This document shows positions 42,417 through 51,249 of a stretch of DNA of 64,000 nucleotides, piece by piece. Within the stretch, counting starts at the first letter, position 1. Each line of letters opens with the position of its first letter. Source of the stretch: Eleftheria terrae. Its GTDB lineage: Bacteria; Pseudomonadota; Gammaproteobacteria; Burkholderiales; Burkholderiaceae_C. The translations under genes and the position numbers were made by a program. The stretch spans positions 2,976,001-3,040,000 of the forward strand of contig NZ_CP106951.1 of the NCBI RefSeq assembly GCF_030419005.1, read 5' to 3'. The notes under the pieces were generated by a model. It ran no database searches and had not been told where the DNA came from. It was given only the letters and a program-made list of their open reading frames with translations.

Positions 42417-42860
42417 CTATAGCCGCATTTCAGGAGCACCTGGGTGCGCAAAGGAGCGCAAAGGAGCGCTGGCACCCACGGCCTGCTGGTTGAGCCGATC
42501 GGCGATGACCTGCAGGGCCACCATCCACCGACGCCAGGCCGTGGTCCGCTCGCAGCCCAGGCGCTTGCCGATCTCCTGCCAGCCGTAGCGCTGCGCCCGC
42601 ATCCACACCAGGTGCCGCTGCTCCACCTGCAGCCACTGCACCCATTGCATGGCCTGCAGCAGGCGCTCGATGTCCTGCGGGCTGGGCGGAAAGCGCACCG
42701 GTGCCTCCTCCCTGCGCCCCAGCGCCTCCCACGGCTCCCGAACGACCCGCGGCCAGGTGCTGAGGTAGCCCTGCACCCGAACGGCAGGCAGCCGTCGGGA
42801 CGTCTCAGCAGCATCGGCGAACCGCATCGCCACAGCCTCAACGGTCCACTGCTCAGTCAT
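42417..42860 (-). CDS. DUF6362 phage protein (helix-turn-helix)
   Basis: 147 residues fitting the DUF6362 family: EAVAMRFADAAETSRRLPAV, VRVQGYLSTWPRVV, then a helix-turn-helix WQEIGKRLGCERTTAWRRWM. Last gene of the leftward early operon, a usual place for a late-gene activator or terminase-linked regulator; that role is not proven. The ATG giving MTEQW follows AAAGGAGG at 7-8 bases, which decides the start over one seven codons upstream. Confidence 0.82.
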   Translation of the reverse strand: MTEQWTVEAVAMRFADAAETSRRLPAVRVQGYLSTWPRVVREPWEALGRREEAPVRFPPSPQDIERLLQAMQWVQWLQVEQRHLVWMRAQRYGWQEIGKRLGCERTTAWRRWMVALQVIADRLNQQAVGASAPLRSFAHPGAPEMRL

Positions 42861-43062
42861 GGCGCTTGCCTCCTTTGCCATACAGCCGCTCGCCGATGCG
42901 GCGGACGATCTCGCGTTCGACGAAGTCCAAGCGTTCGTCGGCTTCGCTCACCACGAGGATGCGTTGGTCTCGCCAGCCGTGTTCCTTCACAGCATCCAGG
43001 TCGGTCGTCTGCGGCTGCAGCCTGCCTAAAGGGCAACGATACCGGTACGTGTCGATCTTCAT
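42853..43062 (-). CDS. small phage protein of unknown function
   Basis: 69 residues starting MKIDTYRYRCPLGRLQPQTT, with an acidic middle (VSEADERLDFVERE) and basic end. GAGGAGGGA is 4-6 bases before the ATG. It overlaps the DUF6362 gene by 8 bp, so both are co-translated. No domain recognised. Confidence 0.7.
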   Translation of the reverse strand: MKIDTYRYRCPLGRLQPQTTDLDAVKEHGWRDQRILVVSEADERLDFVEREIVRRIGERLYGKGGKRHD

Positions 43063-43073
43063 GGATTCCCTCC

Positions 43074-43619
43074 TCACCGAGCCCACTTCGGGCGATGGCT
43101 AAGCGGCAGGTATGCCGGCCGCGCCACGGGCTGCGCAGCCGCCTCTCGGATCAACTCCTCCCGCCTTGCATGAAAAGCTGCATAGGCCTCGCCAGCGACA
43201 TCCGCCCAAGCTCTCCGATTGATCGCCTGCCGCTGTCCGCGGCTGAGCGCCGTCGGCACAACGGGCGCGGACTGCTCCTGCCGAAGGCGCCGCTCGCATT
43301 CGATGAAGTAGCGCCGTGCGTCCCGACCGCGCGGTGTGCGCTCTACCATCGCCAACTCCTTGGCCATGTCTAGCGTGAGGTGCACCTCCGATCGATGTAC
43401 CGTGCGCCAGCCTCCCTGGTGGGGGACTTGCTCCACAAACTTGTGGAGCAAGTAGTCGGCACCTTCCTCGAAGCCGTACTTGCGGATGCGCCCCTTGATC
43501 CAGGTCGTGTAGTCCTGCGAGGACTCCAGGAACTCGTGCAGACGCCGGGCATTGACCAGCGGCACGCTGGTCCCATGGATGCGACCCGACAGCACTGGAA
43601 TCACTGCTTTGTCGTTCAC
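43074..43619 (-). CDS. AntA/AntB-type phage antirepressor
   Basis: 181 residues. Residues 18-85 match the AntA/AntB domain (PF08346): VNARRLHEFLESSQDYTTWI, IRKYGFEEGADYLLH and HLTLDMAKELAMVERTPRGR. P1-family antirepressors inactivate the lysogenic repressor. The start is a GTG overlapping the stop of the RuvC-like gene (GTGA). The C-terminal 60 residues are helical and rich in Arg/Ala. Confidence 0.87.
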   Translation of the reverse strand: MNDKAVIPVLSGRIHGTSVPLVNARRLHEFLESSQDYTTWIKGRIRKYGFEEGADYLLHKFVEQVPHQGGWRTVHRSEVHLTLDMAKELAMVERTPRGRDARRYFIECERRLRQEQSAPVVPTALSRGQRQAINRRAWADVAGEAYAAFHARREELIREAAAQPVARPAYLPLSHRPKWAR

Positions 43620-44092
43620 TCGGCGTCTCCTTCCGTGTCGACGGCCCACAGCAACAGCGCGAGTGCGTCGGCCTCGTTATCGTCCAAAGGACCGTAGCCG
43701 CGTTTTTTCACCGCGGTGGCCACCTCCCCCTTGCCCGCGTTGCCGCGGCCCGCTACGTGCCGTTTAATGGCCCCGACGGGTACGCCCTGGTACGGGACCT
43801 GGTGCTGCTCACACCAGGCCGTCAAGTGAGCCATCAACCCACCGTAGACGTGCGCCGCATCGACCCCGGTGTGTCGCCGCACTTCCTCGAAGTACACAGC
43901 GCCGATGTCGCCAGCGGTGGACCGCAGTTCGGTCAGCCAGCGCTTGAAGCGCAGGAAGCGCATCCCGCCGCCTTCGAAGCGTTGCGGCTTGAAGTGCTGC
44001 GTGCCGCTCGTGGTCGTGCCGTCTCGCTGGCGCAGCGCCCAGCCGGTCGCGGTGCCCAGGTCCAGGGCCAGCACCGTGAATTTCTGTGTCAT
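43616..44092 (-). CDS. RuvC-like Holliday junction resolvase
   Basis: 158 residues with an RNase H-like RuvC fold: LALDLGTATGWAL (D11), VYFEEVRRH (E69/E70), a conserved GAIKRHVAGRGNAGK strand and the acidic cluster DDNEADALAL (D137-D142). It should cut branched replication or recombination intermediates before packaging. The ATG giving MTQKFT is used; the frame upstream enters the palindrome region. Confidence 0.85.
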   Translation of the reverse strand: MTQKFTVLALDLGTATGWALRQRDGTTTSGTQHFKPQRFEGGGMRFLRFKRWLTELRSTAGDIGAVYFEEVRRHTGVDAAHVYGGLMAHLTAWCEQHQVPYQGVPVGAIKRHVAGRGNAGKGEVATAVKKRGYGPLDDNEADALALLLWAVDTEGDAE

Positions 44093-44168
44093 TGCTTGTT
44101 CCGGTTTTCGTTCCAGGTGAACCGGCACCGAGGCATGCCCCGGCAGTCTTCCGACACTGCGGACACAG

Positions 44169-44226
44169 TACATCGTTAACTCTTTTATATGCGCGCATAC
44201 ACGCATATAAGAGAGTTAACGATGTA
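44169..44226. repeat. 25-bp near-perfect inverted repeat with 8-base loop
   Basis: Left arm 44169-44193, right arm 44202-44226, one mismatch, spacer CGCATACA. Each arm contains CGTTAACTCT and TATATGCG, strikingly AT-rich for this DNA. It lies in the gap between the primase and resolvase genes, has no T-run on either side, and is far longer than a usual terminator stem. An operator, a strand-initiation site or a processing hairpin are possible. Confidence 0.85.
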
Positions 44227-44272
44227 ATGCGGCAGTTGCGTCAGACCGAAGTGCCGGTCCCAGGTGTTTGGC

Positions 44273-46558
44273 TCAGTCGTCCTTGTACGGAAGCGGCGTC
44301 TTCAGCGCAGCAGAAGGCACCTTCAGGCCGATCCCGACAAAGCCGCGGACGCCCGCGCTGTTGCGCCATCGCTCGATCCGGCGAGCGATCAAGGCATCCG
44401 AGAACCGTCGCTGGGACATCACGAACTCGCCATTGGCCTCCGCCCACTGCTTGAAGTCGGCGTACAGCTCGATCGTGAGGGCTTTCGCGTTGGGGGCCAG
44501 CACGCAGCGCTCGGCGATATGGCGTCCGAGGGCATCCTCCGCCTCGAAGTACTCATGGGTCGCCGCCACCACCGATTGCGGCGGATTCAGGCCCTGTTGC
44601 AGCCATTCCAAGCAGCCCTTGATGGCCCAGGCGAGGATGCCGCCGCGCTCGGCCAGCAGCTTCTCAGGCAGCCATTTGTCACGCCGCTCGGCCGGGATCG
44701 TCACGGTGAATGGCACCAGGTGCAGTCGTCGCTTCATCGCTTCGTCGATGTTGCGCATTGAGGGTCTGTGATTACCCGCCACGATCAGCTTGAACTGCGG
44801 CGTGAACTGGAAGAAGTCCTGTCGCATGAAGCGAGCGGAAATCGGGTCGCCACCGGTCAGCGCCTTGACCTTGGACTCGGCCCAGCGCCGGCCTTGCTCC
44901 GTCTCCACCGAACAGACCAGGCGGGCGCCGCGCAACCCGGCCATGTCCGTGGGATGACGGTCTGAGCGAGACTCCATGAACGTGTCCATCGGCGCATGCG
45001 TCGCGTAGTCGCCCAGGATCGAGGCAATGGTGTTGATGAACACGGACTTGCCATTGCCGCCGGTGCCGTACAGGAAGAACAGCGCGTGCTCTTGCGTGGA
45101 GCCCGTCAGGCAATAGCCCACCATGCGCGCGAGGTAGCGCTGCAGCTCGACGTCTCCCCCCGTCGACGAGTCCAGGAAGGCCAACCAGTTGGGGCACTCC
45201 CCGTGCGGGGCAGCGGTGGTGATCTTGGTCATCTGGTCGCCGCGCGCGTGAGCCCGCAACGACGCGTCGCGCAGTTGCACCACGCCGCCTGGTGTGTTCA
45301 AGGCCCACAGGTCCCGGTCCCACTCGCTCGCACGCGAGGCATGGCGGGGTTCCGAGCGCGCAATCTTCTCGATGGCAGCGAAGGTCGACGAGCTGGCGAG
45401 CCGGGCCCGCTGGCGCGGGCTGTCTGCCACGGTGGCCGCACTCTGCCCGATGCCGCGCGCCAGGTGCAGGACGTACTTTACCTCGTCCTCGTTCCAACGG
45501 GTGCCGGTCCAGACCATCCACTTGCCCCATGCGGCGCAGTAGCGCCAATCCGCTGCGTAGTGACGGGTGAACGCCGTGGCCAGGCCGTCCTCGGTGTTCC
45601 AGTCGACGCCTTCCAGCAGCTCCTGTGCTGATGCCGGCTCTGCGAGCAGAGTCACGGGCATGCCCCGACGAGCCGTGATGAAGCCCTGCACGTCGAATCC
45701 CTCCGCAGCGGCATCAGCCGCGTCCCAGCCCTCCGGCGTATCTTCCGGGGGGTACAGGATCGCGCACGAGGTCGCACCGGCCCGCAGGATGGCCTGCGCC
45801 GCGTTCTCGGCGTACTGCCAGCCCGGCTTATCCTTGTCGGGCCAGATCAGCACAGTCTTGCCAGCCAGCGGGGACCAGTCGGTCTTCTCGATCGGTGCGT
45901 TGGCGCCGTTCATCGCTGTCGTCGCGCAGATGCCGAGCCGGATCAGCGTATCGGCACACTTCTCGCCTTCCGTGAGCACCACCAGGTCGGCAGTCGAGAT
46001 GCCGGGTTGGTTGTACAGCGGGCGAGGGTTGGGGGCGGTGGCCTTCTTGCGGCGCACATCCCAGGGCCGAAATTCCTTCTTGCCACCCGGCGGGTCGTAG
46101 CGGTAGACGCTGGCGATCCGTTGGCCTGCAGCGTCAAGGTAGTCCCACCGGGCCGTAGCCGGGCCCAGCTCGTCAACCGGCTGCTTGCGGGGCGGCTTGG
46201 CCGCCGGCTGCACCGGGGCGCGACCGAGCAGATCACACGCCTTCTGCAGCACCGCCTGAAAATCGCGCTGCACGTCCAGGCCGTAGTGCGCAGCGATGAT
46301 CGAGAAGACGTCGCCACCCGAGCCGTTGGCGCGGTCGGTCCAGAGGCCGGCCTTTTCGCCTTCCAGCACGATCTCCAGGCTGTCGCCGGGACTGCCCAGC
46401 ACGTCGCCGATCAGCAGCTTGCCGCCGCGCTTCTTCCCGGCAGGGAACATGATGGCCAGCACCGACTCCAGTCGGGCGAGCAAGGCCGCCCGGATCTCGT
46501 CGCGCTGCGCGTCGAGCTGATGATGCACCGGGGTACCGTAGTCGTTGAAGTCAAGCAT
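44273..46558 (-). CDS. phage primase/helicase, P4 alpha/D5 type
   Basis: 761 residues with three parts: a N-terminal region with GSGGDVFSIIAAHYG; a Toprim-like segment (VVLTEGEKCADTLIRLG near residue 197, VLIWPDKDKPG near 240); and a C-terminal SF3 helicase with Walker A YGTGGNGKSVFINT (near 495-505) and the D5 region (WAESKVKALTGGDPISARFM). Synthesises primers and unwinds DNA at the phage origin. The start overlaps the stop of the small gene before it by 8 bp. Confidence 0.9.
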   Translation of the reverse strand: MLDFNDYGTPVHHQLDAQRDEIRAALLARLESVLAIMFPAGKKRGGKLLIGDVLGSPGDSLEIVLEGEKAGLWTDRANGSGGDVFSIIAAHYGLDVQRDFQAVLQKACDLLGRAPVQPAAKPPRKQPVDELGPATARWDYLDAAGQRIASVYRYDPPGGKKEFRPWDVRRKKATAPNPRPLYNQPGISTADLVVLTEGEKCADTLIRLGICATTAMNGANAPIEKTDWSPLAGKTVLIWPDKDKPGWQYAENAAQAILRAGATSCAILYPPEDTPEGWDAADAAAEGFDVQGFITARRGMPVTLLAEPASAQELLEGVDWNTEDGLATAFTRHYAADWRYCAAWGKWMVWTGTRWNEDEVKYVLHLARGIGQSAATVADSPRQRARLASSSTFAAIEKIARSEPRHASRASEWDRDLWALNTPGGVVQLRDASLRAHARGDQMTKITTAAPHGECPNWLAFLDSSTGGDVELQRYLARMVGYCLTGSTQEHALFFLYGTGGNGKSVFINTIASILGDYATHAPMDTFMESRSDRHPTDMAGLRGARLVCSVETEQGRRWAESKVKALTGGDPISARFMRQDFFQFTPQFKLIVAGNHRPSMRNIDEAMKRRLHLVPFTVTIPAERRDKWLPEKLLAERGGILAWAIKGCLEWLQQGLNPPQSVVAATHEYFEAEDALGRHIAERCVLAPNAKALTIELYADFKQWAEANGEFVMSQRRFSDALIARRIERWRNSAGVRGFVGIGLKVPSAALKTPLPYKDD

Positions 46559-46784
46559 CGGGCGCCTCCTTCCGGGCGCGTTGCGCTTGCCACGCCAGCA
46601 TCTCGTGGAGCTTGAAGCGGACCAGCTTGTTGATGTAGTAGTGAGGGATGAGCAGGCGCTCGCGCTTGGCGGCGTTGCTCAAGAGGGAGGACGGCAGACA
46701 CAGGGCGTGGGCCGTTTCGTCGGCCGTCAGCAGCCGCTCTTGCATCAGATCCTCAGCAGTCAAAGGTGATGGGTTCTTGGTCAT
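46551..46784 (-). CDS. small helix-turn-helix protein
   Basis: 77 residues. LLTADETAHALCLPSSLLSN followed by YYINKLVRFKLHEMLAWQAQ is the layout of excisionase/MerR-type DNA-binding proteins, with a winged helix. The ATG overlaps the exonuclease stop (ATGA), and its own end overlaps the primase start. It may recruit the primase or regulate the operon. Confidence 0.72.
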   Translation of the reverse strand: MTKNPSPLTAEDLMQERLLTADETAHALCLPSSLLSNAAKRERLLIPHYYINKLVRFKLHEMLAWQAQRARKEAPDA

Positions 46785-47518
46785 GACAGTGATTTGCAGC
46801 GGTCCTGCCAGGCGCAGAACCGGCATTCGAAATGGGTCGGATCGACAAAGGCGCGGGGCAGCAGCTCGCCCGCCTCGGTGGCCTGGATGACCCGGGCAGC
46901 GCGGTCCGACATCCGCTGTGCCAGCGCCGCATCGAAGGGCACGAGCTCGGCGTAGATCTCCATCGAATCGGCGTTCAGCGCGGTGAACAGCGCCGGGTGC
47001 TCGTGCAGTTGCAGGTACGCCTGGTACAGCGCGACCTGGGCCGCGTAGACCGGTTTAGCGGCGGCCAGGCCGTGCTTCTGCAGCTCCTTCCACCCCTTGG
47101 CGCCCAGGCACTTCATCTCCCACAGCGCCGGGCAGGCAAACCCGTCCGGGCCGGAGAGCAGCACGCCGTCGACATGGCCTTGCAGCCGCCCGTCGGCGAC
47201 GCTGAAGCCAAACTGCTCGCCGTCCGCCTTGCAGGTGCGCAGATCGAAGCCGGCGGCACGCAGCCAGGCCGCCATACACTCCTCCATCCGGTGGCCGCGC
47301 TCGAAGATGCGCAGCAGGCGGCCGGTGAAGCTGCGTCCCGGGTCCACGGGGGCCTGCGCGTACTCGAACTGCAGGGCCCGCTCGCAGGCCACGCCGACGC
47401 GCGAGGCGCCGAGGTAGCTGCGAGCGGGCTGCTCGGCGGCCCGCCGCTGCAGGCCGTCGTCGATCAGCGCCTCCACCCGTTCGCCCAGGTTGGACGTGGG
47501 GTTAAAGTCCAGCATCAA
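46781..47518 (-). CDS. Cas4/RecB-like PD-(D/E)XK exonuclease
   Basis: 245 residues. The nuclease core has GHVDGVLL (D117) and WEMKCLG (E134, K136), with a conserved Gln/Tyr helix [13 protein letters not shown]. Cys45 (GVACERAL) and the C-terminal Cys232, Cys235 and Cys241 ([10 protein letters not shown]) have the spacing of the 4Fe-4S cluster in Cas4 and AddB. Together with the Sak4-like and ssDNA-binding genes upstream it likely forms a phage recombination module. It starts 17 bp inside the HNH gene's end. Confidence 0.87.
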   Translation of the reverse strand: MMLDFNPTSNLGERVEALIDDGLQRRAAEQPARSYLGASRVGVACERALQFEYAQAPVDPGRSFTGRLLRIFERGHRMEECMAAWLRAAGFDLRTCKADGEQFGFSVADGRLQGHVDGVLLSGPDGFACPALWEMKCLGAKGWKELQKHGLAAAKPVYAAQVALYQAYLQLHEHPALFTALNADSMEIYAELVPFDAALAQRMSDRAARVIQATEAGELLPRAFVDPTHFECRFCAWQDRCKSLS

Positions 47519-48050
47519 TATGCCTCCAGGTCCCTCCGCGCCTGATGAACGACACGGTTGACGGGCTTACACCCACAAGCGTTGCCAGTTCGTTGGCCGA
47601 GCACGCCTGCGACTGGAGCAGCCGCTTGATGATCTGAACCTGCCGGGTGCTCAAGCGCGCAGTACCATTGCGATCGCCAAGCAATGAGCGTCCTTTAGCC
47701 TTCATGTCGGCCAAGTTCTCTGCTTGGGTGCCAAGCCATAGATGTAGTGGGTTGACGCACCGGGGGTTATCGCAACGGTGGCAGACGAAAACTCCAGGCG
47801 GGATCTGCCCGTATGTCAGCTCCCAGGCGATCCGATGCGTACTTTCCTTCTTTCCTCGCAACTCGTTTCCGACGGGGCTGCGGCGGATTTCCCCATAGCC
47901 GCCCGTATTCGTTGAACCTGTCCACAACCAGCACCCATCGTTTCCTGCGCTGATGTCCACGCGAGCCCAGAGCCGATCGGCGAGAGGCCGCCGTTTCCTA
48001 CGCGATGTCGCCAGCGCGTCGCCACCAAGGCGGACGATTTCACTCGTCAC
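47502..48050 (-). CDS. HNH endonuclease (phage/homing type)
   Basis: 182 residues. HNH core: [36 protein letters not shown], then [20 protein letters not shown], which carries His and Asn ligands (HNH_3, PF13392). A C-terminal helix-turn-helix ([20 protein letters not shown]) would bind DNA. The GTG start overlaps the intended stop of the DUF6511 gene (GTGA). A longer frame fuses it to that gene only because of a frameshift. Free-standing HNH genes of this kind are mobile in phages. Confidence 0.85.
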   Translation of the reverse strand: MTSEIVRLGGDALATSRRKRRPLADRLWARVDISAGNDGCWLWTGSTNTGGYGEIRRSPVGNELRGKKESTHRIAWELTYGQIPPGVFVCHRCDNPRCVNPLHLWLGTQAENLADMKAKGRSLLGDRNGTARLSTRQVQIIKRLLQSQACSANELATLVGVSPSTVSFIRRGGTWRHIDAGL

Positions 48051-48557
48051 TTGTTCCTCCCGAAGTTGGACCCGGCGGCGACTTGTCGATCCTCCCAAGG
48101 TACATCGCTGTCCATGTCGGCGAACGGCACCAGGAGCGGGTCGGGCACGGGCGCCATGCCGCGCACTGGGGGGGTACTTCGTGGCCTCGTGGTGCTCGGC
48201 CATGGCCTCGGTGTAGCAGCTCACAATTGAATCGATGACCTGCAGCGCCTCCGCTTCGCTGTACTGGCCCAGCGGCTTGCCGAACCCGATGGCCGAGCCG
48301 GCTTCGCCGAAGGCGCGCAGGCAGCGACGCATCGAGGCCTGCTCGATTTCAGACGGATCGATCATCAGCACCTCCTTGCGGTCGATGTCCCCCTCGCGCA
48401 CGGCCCGCCAGCTCCCGTACAGCGTGTGGAACGCTTCCTGGCACCGGCGTGAGCAGAACACCCAGTCGATTGGGTAGTGCCGCGGGTCGGTCAGTGCGTA
48501 GCGGGTGTCGCTGTGTCCGAAGCCGCGGGCGCTGCGTGAGCAGATCCAACATTTCAA
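48047..48557 (-). pseudogene. DUF6511-like gene with a one-base frameshift in a C7 tract
   Basis: Starts [20 protein letters not shown] and continues [16 protein letters not shown] (zinc-type Cys pairs), to ATKYPP. There the coding strand has seven C (48174-48168). In the given frame the following sequence turns Arg-rich and runs into the HNH gene. Removing one C gives a sensible acidic tail, [19 protein letters not shown] and then [11 protein letters not shown], ending with a TGA at 48049-48047 that overlaps the HNH GTG. So the gene was about 170 codons and has gained a base, or the assembly has a homopolymer error. Confidence 0.8.
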
Positions 48558-48569
48558 TAGGCCTCCTCC

Positions 48570-49262
48570 TCACTGGGCCCACGCCGGTTTGCCGGTGACG
48601 GGCGCACGGCCCGGCGCCGCGGTGTGCCCAGGGGCAGGGGCACGGGTGGCGGCAGCAGGCTGCGCTGCGGGTCGGTAACCCTGAGCCGCGGGGACAGCGG
48701 CCGGCGTGGGGGGCACGTGGGTCGTGGGCTGCGCGGTGCCGGCCGGCGCCGCACGCGGCGCCACGCCCATCAGCCTTGCGTAGTCCGGGTGGTCCGGCTC
48801 GACGGCGGCCTTGATGACGTTTTTGAGTTCGTCGCGGCCGTCCTTCTCCACGTCTATGCGGGCAAGGAACTCGATGCCGTCCAGCTCGTGAAAGCCTTGC
48901 AGGCAGCGCTGTGCGGCAGCCTGGGGGCTCAAGTCCTTCGGGTGCAGGTTGCGCGCGCTGTTGAGCACAGCTCGGATGAAGCTGCGGCCCATCTGCCCCC
49001 AAGTCGGGCCCTTCGCGCTGTAGATTCCAACGCTCGACCAAACCTTGCGCTTGGCGTAGTCGCCGGCCAGCACCACGAACTCGCAGGCCAGGTAGACCGA
49101 ACCGGTCTCGTAAGACTGTGTCGCCCAGCCGCCGGTCCAGCCTTGCGATTCGTCATCGAAGCCACCCGGCTTCAGCGTCATGCGCACCGGTGCGACAGTG
49201 CCCTTGGGGATCAGGTCGAAGGATTGCGGTTCAGCGTCGTTGAAATCGTTCCACATCGTCAT
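48570..49262 (-). CDS. phage protein, probable ssDNA-binding/recombination partner
   Basis: 230 residues. A beta-rich N-terminal 150 residues (FDLIPKGTVAPVRMTLKPGG, YLACEFVVLAGDYAKRKVWS, GQMGRSFIRAVLNSARNLHP) is followed by a long Pro/Ala tail ending GKPAWAQ. Such a body plus disordered tail resembles phage ssDNA-binding proteins and the DUF669 group next to Sak4-type genes. The call is by layout, not by a firm domain match. Overlaps the Sak4-like stop (ATGA). Confidence 0.6.
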   Translation of the reverse strand: MTMWNDFNDAEPQSFDLIPKGTVAPVRMTLKPGGFDDESQGWTGGWATQSYETGSVYLACEFVVLAGDYAKRKVWSSVGIYSAKGPTWGQMGRSFIRAVLNSARNLHPKDLSPQAAAQRCLQGFHELDGIEFLARIDVEKDGRDELKNVIKAAVEPDHPDYARLMGVAPRAAPAGTAQPTTHVPPTPAAVPAAQGYRPAAQPAAATRAPAPGHTAAPGRAPVTGKPAWAQ

Positions 49263-50095
49263 GCGGCGGTCCTTTGCGGTTGTTGGTTGTTGATGGTTTT
49301 GTGAGTGGCGGCGCACTTGGCGATCAGCGCGCCGAGGTCGGGCGGCTCCAGCAGGTCGAGCGAGCCGGAGCGGTCCTTGGCTGGGTAGCCGTAGGGATTG
49401 AGGGTGTGGGTGACGAAGGCGCGGAAGGCGCTGCCGTCCTCCGACTTGATCTCGGCCAAGGTCACGACTTCGTCCACAACACCCGGCAGCTCATTCGCGG
49501 TCTTGCTTCCCTCGATCTGGGGCAGGAACACCTTGCGGTTGAAGTCGTCCAGGCGCTCGTCGAGGATGGCAACAAAGACGACGTGCTTGCCGCGGGCGTG
49601 CTGCAGGTGCGTGAGCGCACCAATCATTTCTGCGCCGAGCAAGCCATAGGCGCCGCGCGTGTCCGGCTTGCCGGTGCGCTCGGAGAACGCCTGCGGCTGC
49701 GTCTTGGCCCACGCCAGGCACCAACGGGCCAGGACCGTGAGGCTGTCGACGAAGTAGCAGTCGTACTTGTCCAGCTGCGCCGGATCGCCGTAGCGCTGGC
49801 AGACGTGATCGAAGTGCGCCTGCGAGAACGGGGCATCGGCGGGCAGCGCCGGGTTCGGACCGGCCAGGAACACCACCGTGTCCCGGAACTCGGACCAGGT
49901 CGCCGGACGCAGGGTGTCGCCCCGCCAGTCCTTGACCGCCAGGTCGCCCGCTTCCAGGTCGACGAACAGCGTGCTCGCCTCGGGCAGCGTCTTCAGCTGA
50001 GAGGTCTTGCCAACTCCGGCGCGTCCCAGCAGCACCAGCTTGACGCCGGTGCGCTCTGCGAGCCGCTGCTCCGCGGTGACGATGGGCAGCGCCAT
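49259..50095 (-). CDS. Sak4-like ATPase / single-strand annealing protein
   Basis: 278 residues, RecA-core AAA_24 type. Walker A is LLGRAGVGKTSQL (residues 22-34), STLFVDLEAGDLAVKDW follows, the Walker B-like strand is YDCYFVDSLTVLARW (near 112), and the C-terminal part has VFLPQIEGSKTANELPG. Sak4 proteins promote annealing in phage recombination and work with a phage SSB, which here is probably the next gene. ATG overlaps the upstream stop by one base. Confidence 0.85.
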   Translation of the reverse strand: MALPIVTAEQRLAERTGVKLVLLGRAGVGKTSQLKTLPEASTLFVDLEAGDLAVKDWRGDTLRPATWSEFRDTVVFLAGPNPALPADAPFSQAHFDHVCQRYGDPAQLDKYDCYFVDSLTVLARWCLAWAKTQPQAFSERTGKPDTRGAYGLLGAEMIGALTHLQHARGKHVVFVAILDERLDDFNRKVFLPQIEGSKTANELPGVVDEVVTLAEIKSEDGSAFRAFVTHTLNPYGYPAKDRSGSLDLLEPPDLGALIAKCAATHKTINNQQPQRTAA

Positions 50096-50622
50096 CAGTT
50101 GGACTCCTTGGCATCGACGTGGAGGGTGATGCTGGCCTTGCCGGGCTCGACGGTTCGGGCGGGCGCGAACTGCTCCTGCAGGCTGGGTGGCCAGCTCTTG
50201 AACTTCGTCTCGGAGACGGACAGCTTGGCGTCGATGTAGTGCTCGACCTTCTCGCCGCCAGCGACGATGCGCTCGGCCAGCTGGTGCAACTGCTGCTGGT
50301 CCCACTTGACGCGCTTGGGCAGCTCGAAGGTGATCTGCACGCTGCCGTCGCGACCATTCACGGTGCCGAAGTCCCGGCCCGAGTCGCGCAGGGCCTGCCG
50401 GCTGGTGGCGCCGTAGGCGGCGTCGAGTGCCGCGGCGAACTTCTGCTCGGCCTGGCGCAGCCATGCAGCGGCGTCCTGCAGCTGGCGCTGGACGTCGGCC
50501 TTGTGAACGGCGGGCATCGCTGCCAGCTCGGCAATGGTGAGCGCGGCGATCGCCGGCAGCGCAGCGAGCTCGGACACATGGCAGCCGGTCAGCGCCGTAT
50601 CGGTCGTGGTGATGTGGTTCAT
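50095..50622 (-). CDS. phage early protein of unknown function
   Basis: 175 residues beginning MNHITTTDTALTGCHVSELA. A helical first half (AAWLRQAEQKFAAALDAAYG) is followed by a beta-rich half (SVQITFELPKRVKWDQQQLH, KVEHYIDAKLSVSETKFKSW). This layout recurs in phages upstream of Sak4-type genes. I cannot assign an activity. The start is the ATG 23 codons inside a longer frame. Confidence 0.72.
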   Translation of the reverse strand: MNHITTTDTALTGCHVSELAALPAIAALTIAELAAMPAVHKADVQRQLQDAAAWLRQAEQKFAAALDAAYGATSRQALRDSGRDFGTVNGRDGSVQITFELPKRVKWDQQQLHQLAERIVAGGEKVEHYIDAKLSVSETKFKSWPPSLQEQFAPARTVEPGKASITLHVDAKESN

Positions 50623-50632
50623 GACCGCGCCC

Positions 50633-50917
50633 TCACTGACCCGCACGCTGCGACGTCGAGCTGTAGACCGCGGCCCGCTCGAACTCCACAATCGCCTCGA
50701 CGGGGTAGCCGACCCGCTTTGACAGCTTCAGGTACTTCGGCCCGCGACCCTCGTGACGCCAGCGCGCCAGCGTCTTGTGGTTGATGCCCCAGCGGTGAGC
50801 CAGCTCGTGCTCGCTGAGGACCTGGCGCTGCACCGGCGTGGCGAGGTCCGCCACCGCTGCGGCGAGCTGATGGGCCGCGCTTTGCGCCGCTCGGCCCTTG
50901 GGTGAAGAGATGAACAT
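50633..50917 (-). CDS. helix-turn-helix (excisionase/MerR-like) protein, first gene of early operon
   Basis: 94 residues. LSEHELAHRWGINHKTLARW with RHEGRGPKYLKLSKRVGYPV is the helix-turn-helix plus wing of excisionase-like regulators. AGGAAGG precedes the ATG. The iteron array lies immediately upstream, so this protein is a candidate to bind it and control early transcription or replication. Confidence 0.8.
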   Translation of the reverse strand: MFISSPKGRAAQSAAHQLAAAVADLATPVQRQVLSEHELAHRWGINHKTLARWRHEGRGPKYLKLSKRVGYPVEAIVEFERAAVYSSTSQRAGQ

Positions 50918-50970
50918 GGAACCTTCCTGTGTTGATGTGCGATGCACAGGAAGGATTGAAGAACTATCTT

Positions 50971-51189
50971 GAGGAACTGATAAGGGAACGAAAGTTCCTC
51001 ATTCAGCGGTTGTTCAGTTCCTTATGGAAGCCGCATGAACACTGGCTTCTTGCCTTCATGGCGAACCGAGTTCCCCATGCAGTTCCTTAAGATTCGCCCC
51101 AGTTCCTTATGCAGTTCCCTATGAATCGGGCCAGTTCCTCATGCGGTTCCTTATGCAGTTCCTTATAGGACTGACATCGGTTCCTTATG
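50971..51189. repeat. iteron array GTTCCTTATG, about ten copies
   Basis: Direct copies of GTTCCNYATG start at 50994 (variant), 51017, 51070, 51082, 51102, 51114, 51134, 51146, 51158 and 51180; two inverted copies lie at 50971-50989. Most spacings are 12, 20 or 22 bp, roughly whole helical turns in pairs. Many copies are preceded by CA. The array fills the gap before the early operon and is a candidate replication origin or multi-operator. Confidence 0.88.
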
Positions 51190-51249
51190 ACGTAGCGCTG
51201 CTGCAACAAATGACGCCGCAGACCCAAGGGCCGCGGCCTCCCAAACGCA

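Noticed and set aside
47502..48557. A single 351-residue DUF6511-HNH fusion protein
   Set aside because: The middle is Arg-rich out-of-frame sequence; a one-base change in a C7 run separates two normal genes joined by a GTGA overlap.
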